Shown here in pieces: positions 8,721 to 17,219 of a DNA stretch of 64,000 bases. The notes under the pieces were generated by a model that was not told where the DNA came from, ran no database searches, and saw nothing but the letters and a program-made list of their open reading frames with translations. This DNA comes from Pauljensenia sp018375675 (GTDB lineage Bacteria > Actinomycetota > Actinomycetes > Actinomycetales > Actinomycetaceae). Location of the stretch: assembly GCA_041432705.1 (NCBI GenBank), contig JAPWAE010000005.1, positions 155,017 to 219,016 on the forward strand, given 5' to 3'. Every line of letters starts with the position of its first letter. The first letter of the stretch is position 1. The position numbers were made by a program, and so were the translations under genes.

Positions 8721-10025
8721 GTGAGCATTGCATCTATTGAACTAGGCACCAAGGGCCGCCGCGTCTACATCGGGAAGCTCGCTGGCACTAGTGTTTTCGA
8801 CCCTTTGGGCGACCAGGTCGGCAAGATCCACGATGTCGTTGTCATCTTTCGGCTGAAATCCGAGGCCAACGTCATCGGCTTCGTCGTCGAGGTCGGCCCG
8901 CGTAAGCGTGTCTTCCTGCCGCTCACTCGAGTGACCGCGATCGAGTCCGGCTCGGTCATTACGACGGGCCTGCTCAACATCCGTTCGTTCACGCAGCGTC
9001 CCATCGAGACGCTCGTCCTCTCCGAGCTCTTCGATCGCGTCGTCACCATGAACGACGGCTCGGGCCAGGTGCGCATCCTCGACGTCGCGATGCGCCAGCG
9101 CCGCCCCAAGGACTGGGTGATCTCCACGCTGCACGTCCAGCGCGTGCGCACGTCATCCCTCGGTTTCACGCGGAGCGGCGAGACCCTCACCGTGGACGTG
9201 GCCGAGGTCTCCGGCCTGCTCAAGACCGACTCGAACCAGGCGGCGACCGCGCTCGTGCAGTACACGGAGGACATGCGCCCCGCGGACCTGGCGGACTTCA
9301 TGCACACGCTCCCCCAGGACCGCAAGATGGCGGTCGCCATGCAGCTGACGGATGCACGCCTCGCCGACGTGCTCGAGGAGCTGGGTAACGACGACCGTAT
9401 CGCGATCGTCTCCGCGCTGGAAGCCGCCCGAGCCGCCGACGTTCTGGACGTCATGCAGCCCGACGACGCGGCCGACCTCGTCGCCGAGCTGCCAGACGCG
9501 CAGGCCCAGTCCCTGCTGGCCCTCATGGAGCCCGAAGAGGCCGAGGACGTGCGTCGACTCATGACCTACGACGAGTCGACCGCGGGTTCGCTCATGACCA
9601 CCGAGCCCGTCATTTTCGGCCCGAACGCAACCGTCGCACAGATGTTGGCTGCCGTACGACGCGAGGACATCCCGGCCTCGATCGCGACCGTCGCCTTCAT
9701 CGCACGCCCACCCCAGGAGACCCCGACCGGCCAGTACCTGGGTATGGTGCACATCCAGCGCGCGCTGCGCGAGCCCCCGCAGACTCTGCTCGGCACGATC
9801 CTGGACCGCGACATCGAGTCCGTGGATCCCAACGCGCACATCGCGACCGTGACGCGTCTGCTGGCTACCTACAACCTGACGGTCCTGCCCGTCGTCGACG
9901 AGGACGGGCACCTACACGGCGCCGTCTCGGTCGACGACGTCCTCGACGAGCTGTTGCCCGAGGACTGGCGAGACTTCGACGACGACGTGACCGACCGCAT
10001 GATGGCAAGGAGCATCGATGGCTGA
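8721..10025 (+). CDS. Cytosolic PRC-barrel / MgtE-N / CBS protein
   Basis: The 434 residues show three parts: an N-terminal PRC-barrel-like domain (about 1-110), an MgtE intracellular N domain made of short alpha repeats (about 170-300, for example DDAADLVAELPDAQAQSLL), and a CBS pair (about 300-425). There is no membrane domain, so it is not a Mg2+ channel by itself. It resembles the regulatory half of MgtE, which senses Mg2+ or nucleotides. It starts the unit MgtE/CBS - DUF1003 - mrp, overlapping the DUF1003 gene by 8 nt. The same gene order occurs in mycobacteria. Partner and ligand are unknown. Confidence 0.85.
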   Translation: MSIASIELGTKGRRVYIGKLAGTSVFDPLGDQVGKIHDVVVIFRLKSEANVIGFVVEVGPRKRVFLPLTRVTAIESGSVITTGLLNIRSFTQRPIETLVLSELFDRVVTMNDGSGQVRILDVAMRQRRPKDWVISTLHVQRVRTSSLGFTRSGETLTVDVAEVSGLLKTDSNQAATALVQYTEDMRPADLADFMHTLPQDRKMAVAMQLTDARLADVLEELGNDDRIAIVSALEAARAADVLDVMQPDDAADLVAELPDAQAQSLLALMEPEEAEDVRRLMTYDESTAGSLMTTEPVIFGPNATVAQMLAAVRREDIPASIATVAFIARPPQETPTGQYLGMVHIQRALREPPQTLLGTILDRDIESVDPNAHIATVTRLLATYNLTVLPVVDEDGHLHGAVSVDDVLDELLPEDWRDFDDDVTDRMMARSIDG

Positions 10026-10593
10026 TCGCCTGGATAACCCGATCGACAAGCGTCAGTGGTTCTTCCGCCGCTCGTCAGGCGGCGGCGACGGCTTCGGCCG
10101 CTTCGCCGAGGCCACCGCCCGTTTCATGGGCTCGCCCCGCTTCGTCCTCTACATGACGATCTTCGTCATCGCGTGGATCGGCGCGAACCTGATGCTTGCC
10201 GGCATCAGCGAGGAAGCCGCCTGGGACCCCTACCCCTTCATCCTCCTGAACCTCGCATTCTCGACCCAGGCCTCGTACTCGGCCCCGCTGATTATGCTCG
10301 CGCAGAACCGCCAGGACGCCCGCGATCGCGTCGTGGCCGAGCAGGACCGTATTCGCGCGGAGCGTAACCTCGCCGACACCGAGTACCTCGCCCGCGAGAT
10401 CGCAGGCCTGCGCCTGGCGCTCCAGGACGTCGCCACGCGCGACTTCGTGCGCTCTGAGCTGCGCGACATGCTGGAGGACCTGCGTGCGGAGATCGCCGCG
10501 GACGCGGCCAACGCCTCGTCGAACGAGGCAGAGGCTGAGGCCGAGGCCGACGGTGCCTTTCGTCCCCTAGAAGATGGGCACACCGGCCAGTAG
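10018..10593 (+). CDS. DUF1003 membrane protein
   Basis: The 191-residue protein has two membrane helices (about residues 42-62 and 77-97) flanked by the DUF1003 pattern, including SPRFVLYMTIFVIAWI and YPFILLNLAFSTQAS. A predicted coiled coil rich in Arg/Glu (about 105-165) and an acidic tail follow. A good AAGGAG site lies inside the end of the preceding gene and the reading frames overlap, so translation is probably coupled. Function of the family is unknown; its constant proximity to an MgtE-type sensor suggests ion or envelope stress. Confidence 0.85.
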   Translation: MADRLDNPIDKRQWFFRRSSGGGDGFGRFAEATARFMGSPRFVLYMTIFVIAWIGANLMLAGISEEAAWDPYPFILLNLAFSTQASYSAPLIMLAQNRQDARDRVVAEQDRIRAERNLADTEYLAREIAGLRLALQDVATRDFVRSELRDMLEDLRAEIAADAANASSNEAEAEAEADGAFRPLEDGHTGQ

Positions 10594-10596
10594 AGT
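10591..10596 (+). promoter_or_regulatory. -10 box before mrp
   Basis: TAGAGT lies 7 nt before the ATG at 10604 and contains the DUF1003 stop codon. The spacer includes GGAG, so mrp may be read both from its own leaderless start and from the upstream operon. Confidence 0.5.
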
Positions 10597-10603
10597 GGAG
10601 TCC

Positions 10604-11734
10604 ATGCCAGTCACGCTTGATTCCGTCATGGAGGCTCTCGGCCAGGTCATCGACCCCGAGATCCGCCGCCCCATCACCGACCTCAACATGGTGACCCCCG
10701 ACCTGGTCACGATCGACGGTTCCTCCGTCGCCGTCAAGGTCCTGCTCACCACCGCCGGATGCCCCCTGCGCACCCAGATCACCAAGGACGTCACCGAGCG
10801 CGTGAGCGCCATCGACGGCGTCGAGAACGTCTCCGTCGAGATGGGCGTCATGGACGAGGCCCAGAAGAAGGCGCTGCGCGAGAAGCTCAACGGCGGTCGT
10901 CCCGAGCGCGAGATCCCCTTCTCTCGCCCCGATTCCCTCACGCGCGTCATCGCCGTCACCTCCGGTAAGGGCGGCGTCGGCAAGTCCTCCATGACCGCGA
11001 ACCTGGCCGCCGCGCTCGCCGCGCAGGGCCTCAAGGTCGGCGTCATGGACGCGGACATCTACGGCTTCTCGATCCCGCGCATGCTCGGCGTGGACCACGA
11101 CCCGCAGGTCATCGACGGCATGATGATCCCGCCCGTGGGCGCCGGCGGCGTCAAGGTCATCTCGATCGGCATGTTCGTGCCCGACGGCCAGGCCGTCATC
11201 TGGCGCGGCCCCATGCTCCACCGCGCCCTCCAGCAGTTCCTCGCGGACGTGTTCTGGGGCGACCTGGACGTCCTGCTCATCGACATGCCTCCGGGCACGG
11301 GCGACGTCGCAATCTCGATCGCACAGCTGCTGCCCAACTCGGAGATCCTCGTCGTGACGACCCCGCAGGTCGCAGCCGCCGAGGTCGCTGAGCGCGCCGG
11401 TTCCATCGCGTCGCAGACGAACCAGAAGGTCATCGGCGTCGTCGAAAACATGTCCTTCCTGCCTCAGCCCGACGGCTCTCGCTTGGAGATCTTCGGCGCG
11501 GGCGGCGGCGAGTCCGTCTCGCAGCGCCTCACCGCGCAGCTGGGCTACTCGGTGCCGCTGCTGGCCCAGGTGCCCCTCGACATTGCGCTGCGTGAGGGCG
11601 GGGACCGCGGCGAGCCCGTCGCCGTCGCTTCGGGTCCCGCCGCCGAGGAGCTCACGGCCCTCGCCAAGCAGCTCTCTTCCACGAACCGTGGCCTGGCGGG
11701 CCGCCCCCTCGGGGTCTCCCCCATCCAGCACTGA
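10604..11734 (+). CDS. mrp: Mrp/ApbC-type Fe-S cluster carrier ATPase
   Basis: The 376 residues consist of an N-terminal MIP18/DUF59 domain (about 1-95) and a P-loop ATPase with the deviant Walker A GKGGVGKS (residues 121-128), DADIYG and IDMPPGTGD. It is expected to bind and transfer Fe-S clusters to apo-proteins in the cytosol. The C-terminal CPxC pair found in many Mrp proteins is absent (the site reads MSFLPQPDGSR), as far as I know a common situation in actinobacteria. An earlier in-frame ATG overlaps the preceding gene and is not favoured. The unit ends in the hairpin at 11750. Confidence 0.92.
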   Translation: MPVTLDSVMEALGQVIDPEIRRPITDLNMVTPDLVTIDGSSVAVKVLLTTAGCPLRTQITKDVTERVSAIDGVENVSVEMGVMDEAQKKALREKLNGGRPEREIPFSRPDSLTRVIAVTSGKGGVGKSSMTANLAAALAAQGLKVGVMDADIYGFSIPRMLGVDHDPQVIDGMMIPPVGAGGVKVISIGMFVPDGQAVIWRGPMLHRALQQFLADVFWGDLDVLLIDMPPGTGDVAISIAQLLPNSEILVVTTPQVAAAEVAERAGSIASQTNQKVIGVVENMSFLPQPDGSRLEIFGAGGGESVSQRLTAQLGYSVPLLAQVPLDIALREGGDRGEPVAVASGPAAEELTALAKQLSSTNRGLAGRPLGVSPIQH

Positions 11735-11749
11735 GCCCACGCGGCTTCG

Positions 11750-11786
11750 CCCCGGCCTCGTCCCCATCGACGAGGCCGGGGTTTCG
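11750..11786 (+). terminator. GACGAGGCC-type terminator after mrp
   Basis: CCCCGGCCTCGTC (11750-11762), 6-nt loop, GACGAGGCCGGGG (11769-11781), then TTTCGT. A textbook intrinsic terminator made from the recurrent motif. Confidence 0.85.
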
Positions 11787-11859
11787 TCTGCTTGCCAGGT
11801 GAGGTTTTCGCGTATTTTCGGAGCGCCAGCGCGCCCTTGCGCATCCTCGCCTGTACCCT

Positions 11860-11877
11860 GATGCCTGGGGAGGCATC
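11860..11877 (+). promoter_or_regulatory. 5'-UTR hairpin before the O-methyltransferase gene
   Basis: GATGCCT-GGGG-AGGCATC forms a 7-bp stem with a tetraloop about 50 nt before the start codon, just after a possible TACCCT -10 box. It may modulate translation or mRNA stability. Confidence 0.35.
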
Positions 11878-11929
11878 AACGCGCAGGCGTACCTCACCCA
11901 GGCGACCAAACACGAGTGAGGATACGGCG

Positions 11930-12559
11930 ATGGCGGACAAGGCCCAGACGTGGGTGTACACCGAGGACTACGTGGCGGAAAGCGAAGCGCTGACCGCCGC
12001 ACGCGCCGTCGCTACCGAAATGGGCGCTTCCCCCGTGTCCGCTGGCACCGGCGCAGCCCTGCGCATGCTGGCGGCCGTCTCCGGCGCCCGCGCGGTCCTG
12101 GAAGTGGGCACGGGCGCGGGTGTGTCCGGCCTGTGGCTCCTGGACGGCATGGCTGCCGACGGCGTCCTCACGACGATCGACTCCGAGTCTGAGCTGCTGG
12201 GACACGCGCGCCGCAACTTCGCCGCTGCCGGCCTGTCGTCGCATCGCACGCGCCTCATCGCCGGGCGCGCCCTCGACGTGCTGCCGCGTATGGCTGCTCG
12301 CGGCTACGACATGGTCGTCTTGGACGGCGACCTGGAGGAAACCCCTCAGTACCTCGATCACGCGGTGCGCATTCTGCGTCCCGGTGGAACGATCGCTTTC
12401 GTGCACGCCCTGTGGCGCGACCAGGTGGCTGACCCCGCGCGCCGCGACGCGCTCACCGTGGTCGCCCGCGAGGTGGTCAACTATCTGCGCGACTCCGATG
12501 AGTTCGTGCCCGCGCTGCTGCCCGTCGGCGACGGCCTGGCGGTCGCCGTCAAGCGCTGA
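11930..12559 (+). CDS. SAM-dependent O-methyltransferase
   Basis: The 209-residue protein belongs to the class I O-methyltransferase family 3 (COG4122-like). The SAM-binding glycine motif is VLEVGTGAGVSGLWL (about residues 54-68), followed by TTIDSE, VVLDGD and the substrate-side LRPGG. Mycobacterial homologues lie beside sigE and near mrp, matching the context here. The start is taken at ATG 11930 with GAGG upstream; the longer frame lacks a site. The methyl acceptor is unknown. Confidence 0.85.
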   Translation: MADKAQTWVYTEDYVAESEALTAARAVATEMGASPVSAGTGAALRMLAAVSGARAVLEVGTGAGVSGLWLLDGMAADGVLTTIDSESELLGHARRNFAAAGLSSHRTRLIAGRALDVLPRMAARGYDMVVLDGDLEETPQYLDHAVRILRPGGTIAFVHALWRDQVADPARRDALTVVAREVVNYLRDSDEFVPALLPVGDGLAVAVKR

Positions 12560-12578
12560 GCGCCCCATTCGCATCACA

Positions 12579-12620
12579 GAGAAGCGGCGGAACAGGAGAT
12601 CCTGTTCCGCCGCTTCTTCA
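12579..12620. terminator. Bidirectional terminator
   Basis: A 17-bp perfect inverted repeat (12581-12597 / 12600-12616) lies between the convergent methyltransferase and DUF3117 genes and can serve both. Confidence 0.8.
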
Positions 12621-12627
12621 CTATCCG

Positions 12628-12792
12628 TCAGATGGCCGCTCCGAGAGCTTCGGCGAGTTCCGCCGCCTCCTGCGCGTTCAGCTCGATGACGAGCCGCCCG
12701 CCCCCTTCGCTGGGAATTCGCATGACGATACCGCGCCCTTCGGCGCTGACTTCGAGGGGTCCATCCCCCGTGCGAGGCTTCATTGCTGCCAT
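12628..12792 (-). CDS. DUF3117 domain small protein
   Basis: This 54-residue gene is short and easily missed. It translates to MAAMKPRTGDGPLEVSAEGR, then GIVMRIPSEGGGRLVIELNA, and ends EALGAAI. This matches the DUF3117 family, found almost only in actinobacteria and nearly invariant there (MKPRTGDGPLEVTKEGRG). A clear AAGGAG precedes the ATG by 7 nt. It sits close to the methyltransferase as in mycobacteria. Function is unknown. Confidence 0.93.
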   Translation of the reverse strand: MAAMKPRTGDGPLEVSAEGRGIVMRIPSEGGGRLVIELNAQEAAELAEALGAAI

Positions 12793-12900
12793 GAGAGTAC
12801 TCCTTCTCAGAGTTATGCCCGCGCCTCCTCAGGCGGGGTAACACACCTATTTTACCGGATAAGCGCCAATTTTCCTTAACACCTCGCAAAGAGTAATCAA

Positions 12901-12926
12901 AGAAAAATAAGCCAATCGGCTAATTA
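12901..12926 (-). terminator. U-rich terminator of the dapE-LOG unit
   Basis: On the minus strand AGCC-GATT-GGCT, extended by AAT/ATT pairs, is followed by TTATTTTTC. A second weaker CCCG/CGGG hairpin lies just before it. This is one of the few terminators here with a true U-tract. Confidence 0.7.
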
Positions 12927-12984
12927 GGCCCGCGATAACGGGAGTTTGACAGCACAAAGAACCCGCATAAAGGATGCGAAACCA

Positions 12985-13710
12985 CTAGGCACCCGTCGCT
13001 AGGCGCACCGCTTCCTCCGGATCGTCAACAACGTGGAGCAGGTCCACGTCGCCGGGAGAGATCATCCCGGCCTCGACCATCGAGGAACGGATCCAGTCGA
13101 CCAGGCCCGACCAGTAGTCGGTCCCCACGAGGACCAACGGGAACGAACGAATCTTCCCCGTTTGCACGAGGGTCGCGGACTCGAAGAGCTCATCCATGGT
13201 CCCAAAACCGCCGGGCATCACGATAAAGCCCTGCGAGTACTTGACGAACATCGTCTTGCGGGCGAAGAAGTACCGGAAGTTGACGCCCAGGTTCACCCAC
13301 TGGTTCATGCCCTGCTCGTGGGGCAGCTCAATCCCCAGGCCGATCGACGTGCCGCCGGCCTCCCACGCGCCGCGGTTCGCAGCCTCCATCATGCCCGGAC
13401 CACCACCCGTGACGACGGCGTAGCCGCGCTGCACGAGAAGCTCACCGATGCGCTGCGCACACGCGTAGAGGGGATCGTCGGGGCGGGTCCGAGCGGAGCC
13501 GAACACCGAAATGGCCGGGCCGACCTCAGAGAGGGCCTCGAAGCCCTCGACGAACTCGGACTGGATGCGCAGGACGCGCCACGGGTCCTCGTGTTTCCAA
13601 TCCGCGCTCTGGTCGGATTGGAGCAGCGACGCGTCCGCAGTCATGCGCGGGATCTGGTCGCCTCGCAGGACGACGGATCCGCGGCGGTAGGTGTTCGTCG
13701 GCTTGGTCAT
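12985..13710 (-). CDS. LOG family protein (TIGR00730), Rossmann-fold phosphoribohydrolase
   Basis: The 241-residue product has the LOG signatures GGGPGMMEAANRGA and PGGFGTMDE. Members release free cytokinin-type bases from riboside 5'-monophosphates; many bacterial members act on purine nucleotides or have no assigned role. The start is ambiguous: ATG 13716 overlaps the dapE stop as ATGA, but the GGGAGG site is better placed for ATG 13710. It forms a two-gene unit with dapE. The pairing with dapE also occurs in other actinobacteria, as far as I recall. Confidence 0.85.
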   Translation of the reverse strand: MTKPTNTYRRGSVVLRGDQIPRMTADASLLQSDQSADWKHEDPWRVLRIQSEFVEGFEALSEVGPAISVFGSARTRPDDPLYACAQRIGELLVQRGYAVVTGGGPGMMEAANRGAWEAGGTSIGLGIELPHEQGMNQWVNLGVNFRYFFARKTMFVKYSQGFIVMPGGFGTMDELFESATLVQTGKIRSFPLVLVGTDYWSGLVDWIRSSMVEAGMISPGDVDLLHVVDDPEEAVRLATGA

Positions 13711-13712
13711 GG

Positions 13713-14894
13713 TCATGCCTCCCTGTGTGGTGCCGGCGTCGGTGCCGGCTGCGCGAGCACGAACGCGCGCAGCGTGTCGTGCACCTTCACGATATCGGAT
13801 ACGGGCGTATGTTCGTCGCGCGTGTGCGCCAGCAGCGGATCGCCCGGGCCAAAGTTCATGGCGGGCACGCCGACCTGGGTGAAGCGCGCGACGTCGGTCC
13901 AGCCGACCTTCGCACTCAGGCGCAGCTCCTCGCCCCGCGATGCTGCGACCTGGCGGGCGACGGACAGGAAGCGCTGGGCGACGTCGGAGTCCGCTCCGGG
14001 CCTGGCCCCCTCGCACAGGTCGTCAACTTCAATCGTGGCGCCCGTGCCCTCGAAGAGGCCGCGCACCCACTCCAGGGCCTCGTCGGCGCGCTTCGAGGGG
14101 GCGAAGCGGTAGTTGACGGTCATCGAGGCGGCCTCGGGGATCACGTTGTTGGCGATGCCGCCCTCGACGCGTACGACCGATAGGGATTCTCGGAATTCGA
14201 GGCCATCGACCGCCACGACGGGGTTTCCGTAGGCGGCGATGCGCTCGATGACGGGGGCCATCGCGTGAATCGCATTGACGCCCATCCACGCGCGCGCCGA
14301 GTGGGCGGCACGCCCCGGGAAGTGCGCGATGACGCGCAGGGTTCCGTTGCAGCCGCCTTCGACGTGGGCGGCGGTGGGCTCCCCCAGGAGCGCCAGGTCG
14401 CCGGCGAGCCACTCGGGGTGGTTGCGCTGGACGCGCCCCAGGCCGTTGAGATGGGAGGCGACCTCCTCGTGGTCGTAGAAGATCCAGGTGACGTCCACGC
14501 TCAGCGTAGCTTCGCCGCCGGAACGGAGGACGGCACCAACCTCGCACGCGAGCGCGAGCGCCGCCGCGCAGCCTCCGAGCATGTCGACCGACCCGCGTCC
14601 CCACAGGACCGTGGCACCGTCGCGCTCCTCGAAGCGACCGGGGACGTTATCGGCGATGGGAACCGTGTCGAGGTGCCCGGCGAGAACCACGCGCTGGCCG
14701 AGGCCGAGCCGGGTCCGCGCGCACACGGCGTCACCGTCGCGCAGGATCTCCAGGGAGGGGACCGATCCGAATCCAGCGCCGCGCAGGGCCGCCTCGACGG
14801 CGTCAGCCAGGGGCCCTTCTTCCCCCGACACCGAGGGAATGTCGATCATCTGGCGCGTGAGCTCGACCGGGTCCGTCAGGTTCGTCAGCTGCAT
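13713..14894 (-). CDS. dapE: Succinyl-diaminopimelate desuccinylase
   Basis: DapE hydrolyses N-succinyl-LL-diaminopimelate to LL-DAP and succinate in lysine and peptidoglycan precursor synthesis. The 393 residues show the M20 metallopeptidase layout: AGHLDTVP and GRGSVDMLGG (metal ligands His and Asp), DHEEVASHLNG (catalytic Glu pair), GEPTAAHVEGGCNGTL, and the dimerisation lid domain starting near HFPGRAAHSARAW. The actinobacterial DapE subclass fits best. GAAGGAGG lies 4 nt before ATG 14894. Confidence 0.9.
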   Translation of the reverse strand: MQLTNLTDPVELTRQMIDIPSVSGEEGPLADAVEAALRGAGFGSVPSLEILRDGDAVCARTRLGLGQRVVLAGHLDTVPIADNVPGRFEERDGATVLWGRGSVDMLGGCAAALALACEVGAVLRSGGEATLSVDVTWIFYDHEEVASHLNGLGRVQRNHPEWLAGDLALLGEPTAAHVEGGCNGTLRVIAHFPGRAAHSARAWMGVNAIHAMAPVIERIAAYGNPVVAVDGLEFRESLSVVRVEGGIANNVIPEAASMTVNYRFAPSKRADEALEWVRGLFEGTGATIEVDDLCEGARPGADSDVAQRFLSVARQVAASRGEELRLSAKVGWTDVARFTQVGVPAMNFGPGDPLLAHTRDEHTPVSDIVKVHDTLRAFVLAQPAPTPAPHREA

Positions 14895-15021
14895 GATTCC
14901 TCCTTCGTGGATGCCTCCAGGATAGCGGCGCACTCCCCCACCTGCGTCCCTCCACCGTTTCCCGGGAGCGAGCTCCGGCCTCGTTCCTGAAACCCGTTTT
15001 TGCGCGGGCCACCCGAAGTGT

Positions 15022-15027
15022 TACCCT
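15022..15027 (+). promoter_or_regulatory. -10 box of leaderless transcript
   Basis: TACCCT is 6 nt before the ATG at 15034, with no Shine-Dalgarno. Confidence 0.5.
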
Positions 15028-15033
15028 CAGCAC

Positions 15034-15807
15034 ATGACACGCTGTGCTAGCCCGTTGCTGTTTGCGGGTATCGCTTCTTTCCTGTCCGCGCGAACCGGCG
15101 GCCGTTTCCGCCTGATTATCGGCTACGAAACCCCTGAGAATCAGGACGCGGCGCGCGACGGCGCGGCGATCATTGAGGCCAGCGGAGGTCATGCCCTCCT
15201 CATGCCGCGTGCACTCCCCGCTCCCCTGACGGCATTTTCGGTGCGCATGGTGATGGCGGACGGCGCCGTGTACGTGCGTGCGTCGGGCGAGGCACTCATC
15301 TACCTGGGTGGGCGCGCGATCGACCGCTCGCGTGAGGGCGCGCTGGCCCCCGAGGCTGAGCTGGCACTCATCGACGAGGCCGTGGCCGCGTGCGGGGACG
15401 GATCTTCCCTCCCCCGTTCGCAGGGAGGCTGGGAGTCGGTGGGTGACGGAATGATCGGCGCGTACGTGGACCGCTGCGCCTCTCGTATCGCCTCTCTGGA
15501 GCCTTCCGGCGCACGCGTGGCCTCCGCGTCGGTCGACGAGGCCTCGGGGCTGCTAGCGACCCTGCTGGAGCGCCTGGGCGTGCCGGTCATCGAGGAGGGC
15601 GCTGCTCTCTCCCTGAGCGTTTCGACGGATGGGCGCGCCCTGACTACCTCTCTACCCGAGGAGCGGGTCCACACCGCGCTGGCGGGGGCGCTGAGCACCT
15701 CTCCCGCCGCACCCACCGGCCCCGGCCTGTACTGCGTGGACCCGGCCTTCGTGCTCGACGCGGACGGCCTGTGCGCGGGCGCGGCGCTGGCAGTGCTGGG
15801 AGCCTGA
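15034..15807 (+). CDS. Degenerate phosphohexomutase-like protein
   Basis: The 257-residue protein resembles the first half of the phosphomannomutase/phosphoglucomutase family. RFRLIIGYETPENQDAARDG matches the VVVGYDxRxxSxxFA block, and LLMPRALPAPLTAFSVRMV matches the PTPxLxFAxR block. However, the catalytic loop TASHNP is replaced by VRASGEA, the metal-binding DGDxDR loop is not visible, and the protein is about half the usual 450-550 residues. It is therefore probably not a mutase. Codon usage looks normal and no frameshift was seen. It lies near manC, whose substrate mannose-1-phosphate is made by a true PMM. Confidence 0.6.
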   Translation: MTRCASPLLFAGIASFLSARTGGRFRLIIGYETPENQDAARDGAAIIEASGGHALLMPRALPAPLTAFSVRMVMADGAVYVRASGEALIYLGGRAIDRSREGALAPEAELALIDEAVAACGDGSSLPRSQGGWESVGDGMIGAYVDRCASRIASLEPSGARVASASVDEASGLLATLLERLGVPVIEEGAALSLSVSTDGRALTTSLPEERVHTALAGALSTSPAAPTGPGLYCVDPAFVLDADGLCAGAALAVLGA

Positions 15808-15819
15808 GACCTTAAGAGC

Positions 15820-15849
15820 TGTGCCCCGGGGATGCATCCCCGGGGCACA
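15820..15849. terminator. Perfect-palindrome bidirectional terminator
   Basis: A 30-nt perfect palindrome (TGTGCCCCGGGGATG and its reverse complement) lies between two convergent genes. Confidence 0.8.
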
Positions 15850-15867
15850 ATCGTCTGCGCAGTCAGC

Positions 15868-17049
15868 TCACACGTCGAAGGGCGTGGAGATGACCATACC
15901 GCCCGTCTCAATCTGGCCGGCCATGTCGGACAGGCCCAGCTTGAGCTCGGAAGACAGCATCGGCGTGTAGGCGCCAAAGCCGGTGAGGATCACGCCGCCC
16001 GAGGCCAGGGACACCGGGACGACGGATGCCTTATCACCCGCGGAGGCCTGAGCGATGAGCGTCTCCATCGCGGCCTTGTAATCCACGACGACGCCCGTCA
16101 GCACGGGAGCGCCAATGGCAGAGCGAACCTCGTCGGAGATCTGGATGTAGCTGAACGCGTCCGCGAAGGACTGCGTGTCCACCTGCTGCGACACCGGCGC
16201 GCCGGACTGGCCGGACATCGGCGCGGTCTCAGCCGACTGGGCCTCGTCGCGGGTCAGGCCCTTCAGGTCGTTCTTCGTCAGGCCGGACCACACGAGGCGC
16301 ACGGTCGGGTTGGCGGCCTCGGTGACGGCGCGGGCGGCGCCCTCGTTGGCCTCACCCGCAAAGGGGGCGATGATGTCGGCGCCCTGAGAGATCGCGTCGG
16401 CGGTCGCCGTGCGCACCTCGTCGGTGCTGCCCGCGTACGTGCCGTCGCTCGTCACGGGGTTCCAGCCGAGCACGGTGATCGACGTGCCGTTGGCCAGATT
16501 GTACGCATCCACGCCCTGGGAGAACGCGGACATCTGCGAGCTGGTGACGTTGTCGCGCTCTCCGCCGATGACGGCGAGCGTGCCCGTGGTCGTCATGCCC
16601 GCGGAAGCGTAGCCGGCCAGGTAGGCGGCCTGCGAGGCGTCGACATCGACGACCGAGCCGTTCTTCAGGGAGGTCGCGGCGCCCTTTGAGTCGACGAAGG
16701 AGGCACCCACGAGGGCGAAGCGCACCTTCGGGTTGGAGCGCGCAGCCTCGGAGATCGAGGCCGCCATAGTCGAGTCCGCACCCACGATCAGCGTGCAGCC
16801 GGAGGTCACAAGCGAGGCCGGGGCCTCCTGTCCGCTGGCCGCCTCAAAAGCGACAGAAGCGTCATTCGCCGCGCCCGCAAGGGCGGTCGCAACGGGGTCC
16901 GTTGCGGCGTCGCCGTGCGCTCCGGAGATGGCGGCACAAACCTTCGCGGAGGCTGCGGGGGTGGCGGCGGGCGTGGTCGAGCAAGCTCCAAGGGCCAAGG
17001 ATGCCGCGGTCGCGGTGATTGCGAGGGCGGCGATGGTCCGCTTGTTCAC
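15868..17049 (-). CDS. BMP family substrate-binding lipoprotein
   Basis: The 393-residue protein begins with a lipoprotein signal peptide ending in the lipobox LGAC (about residues 20-23). It continues with a periplasmic-binding fold resembling the BMP/PnrA family: VRFALVGASFVDSKGAA, QAAYLAGYASAG and TLAVIGGE are typical blocks. Such proteins bind purine nucleosides for an ABC importer. No ABC subunits flank it here, so it acts with transporters encoded elsewhere or as an orphan receptor. GTG at 17049 is chosen because GAAAGG lies 8 nt upstream and it places the signal peptide correctly. Confidence 0.8.
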   Translation of the reverse strand: MNKRTIAALAITATAASLALGACSTTPAATPAASAKVCAAISGAHGDAATDPVATALAGAANDASVAFEAASGQEAPASLVTSGCTLIVGADSTMAASISEAARSNPKVRFALVGASFVDSKGAATSLKNGSVVDVDASQAAYLAGYASAGMTTTGTLAVIGGERDNVTSSQMSAFSQGVDAYNLANGTSITVLGWNPVTSDGTYAGSTDEVRTATADAISQGADIIAPFAGEANEGAARAVTEAANPTVRLVWSGLTKNDLKGLTRDEAQSAETAPMSGQSGAPVSQQVDTQSFADAFSYIQISDEVRSAIGAPVLTGVVVDYKAAMETLIAQASAGDKASVVPVSLASGGVILTGFGAYTPMLSSELKLGLSDMAGQIETGGMVISTPFDV

Positions 17050-17219
17050 GTGTGATGCCTTTCTTCGGGGCTTCTTGCTGCCCAACACGCTACCAGCCTC
17101 ACGCCTGTAGGCGGCGGGCGGGGCGGCGCACCTCACCCGAGAGCGAACAGCGCGCGGCGAGCCTGGCCCCCTCGTCGGATCCCCGCTGGGGACGATCTAC
17201 GCCGCGCGCCTCCGATGCG

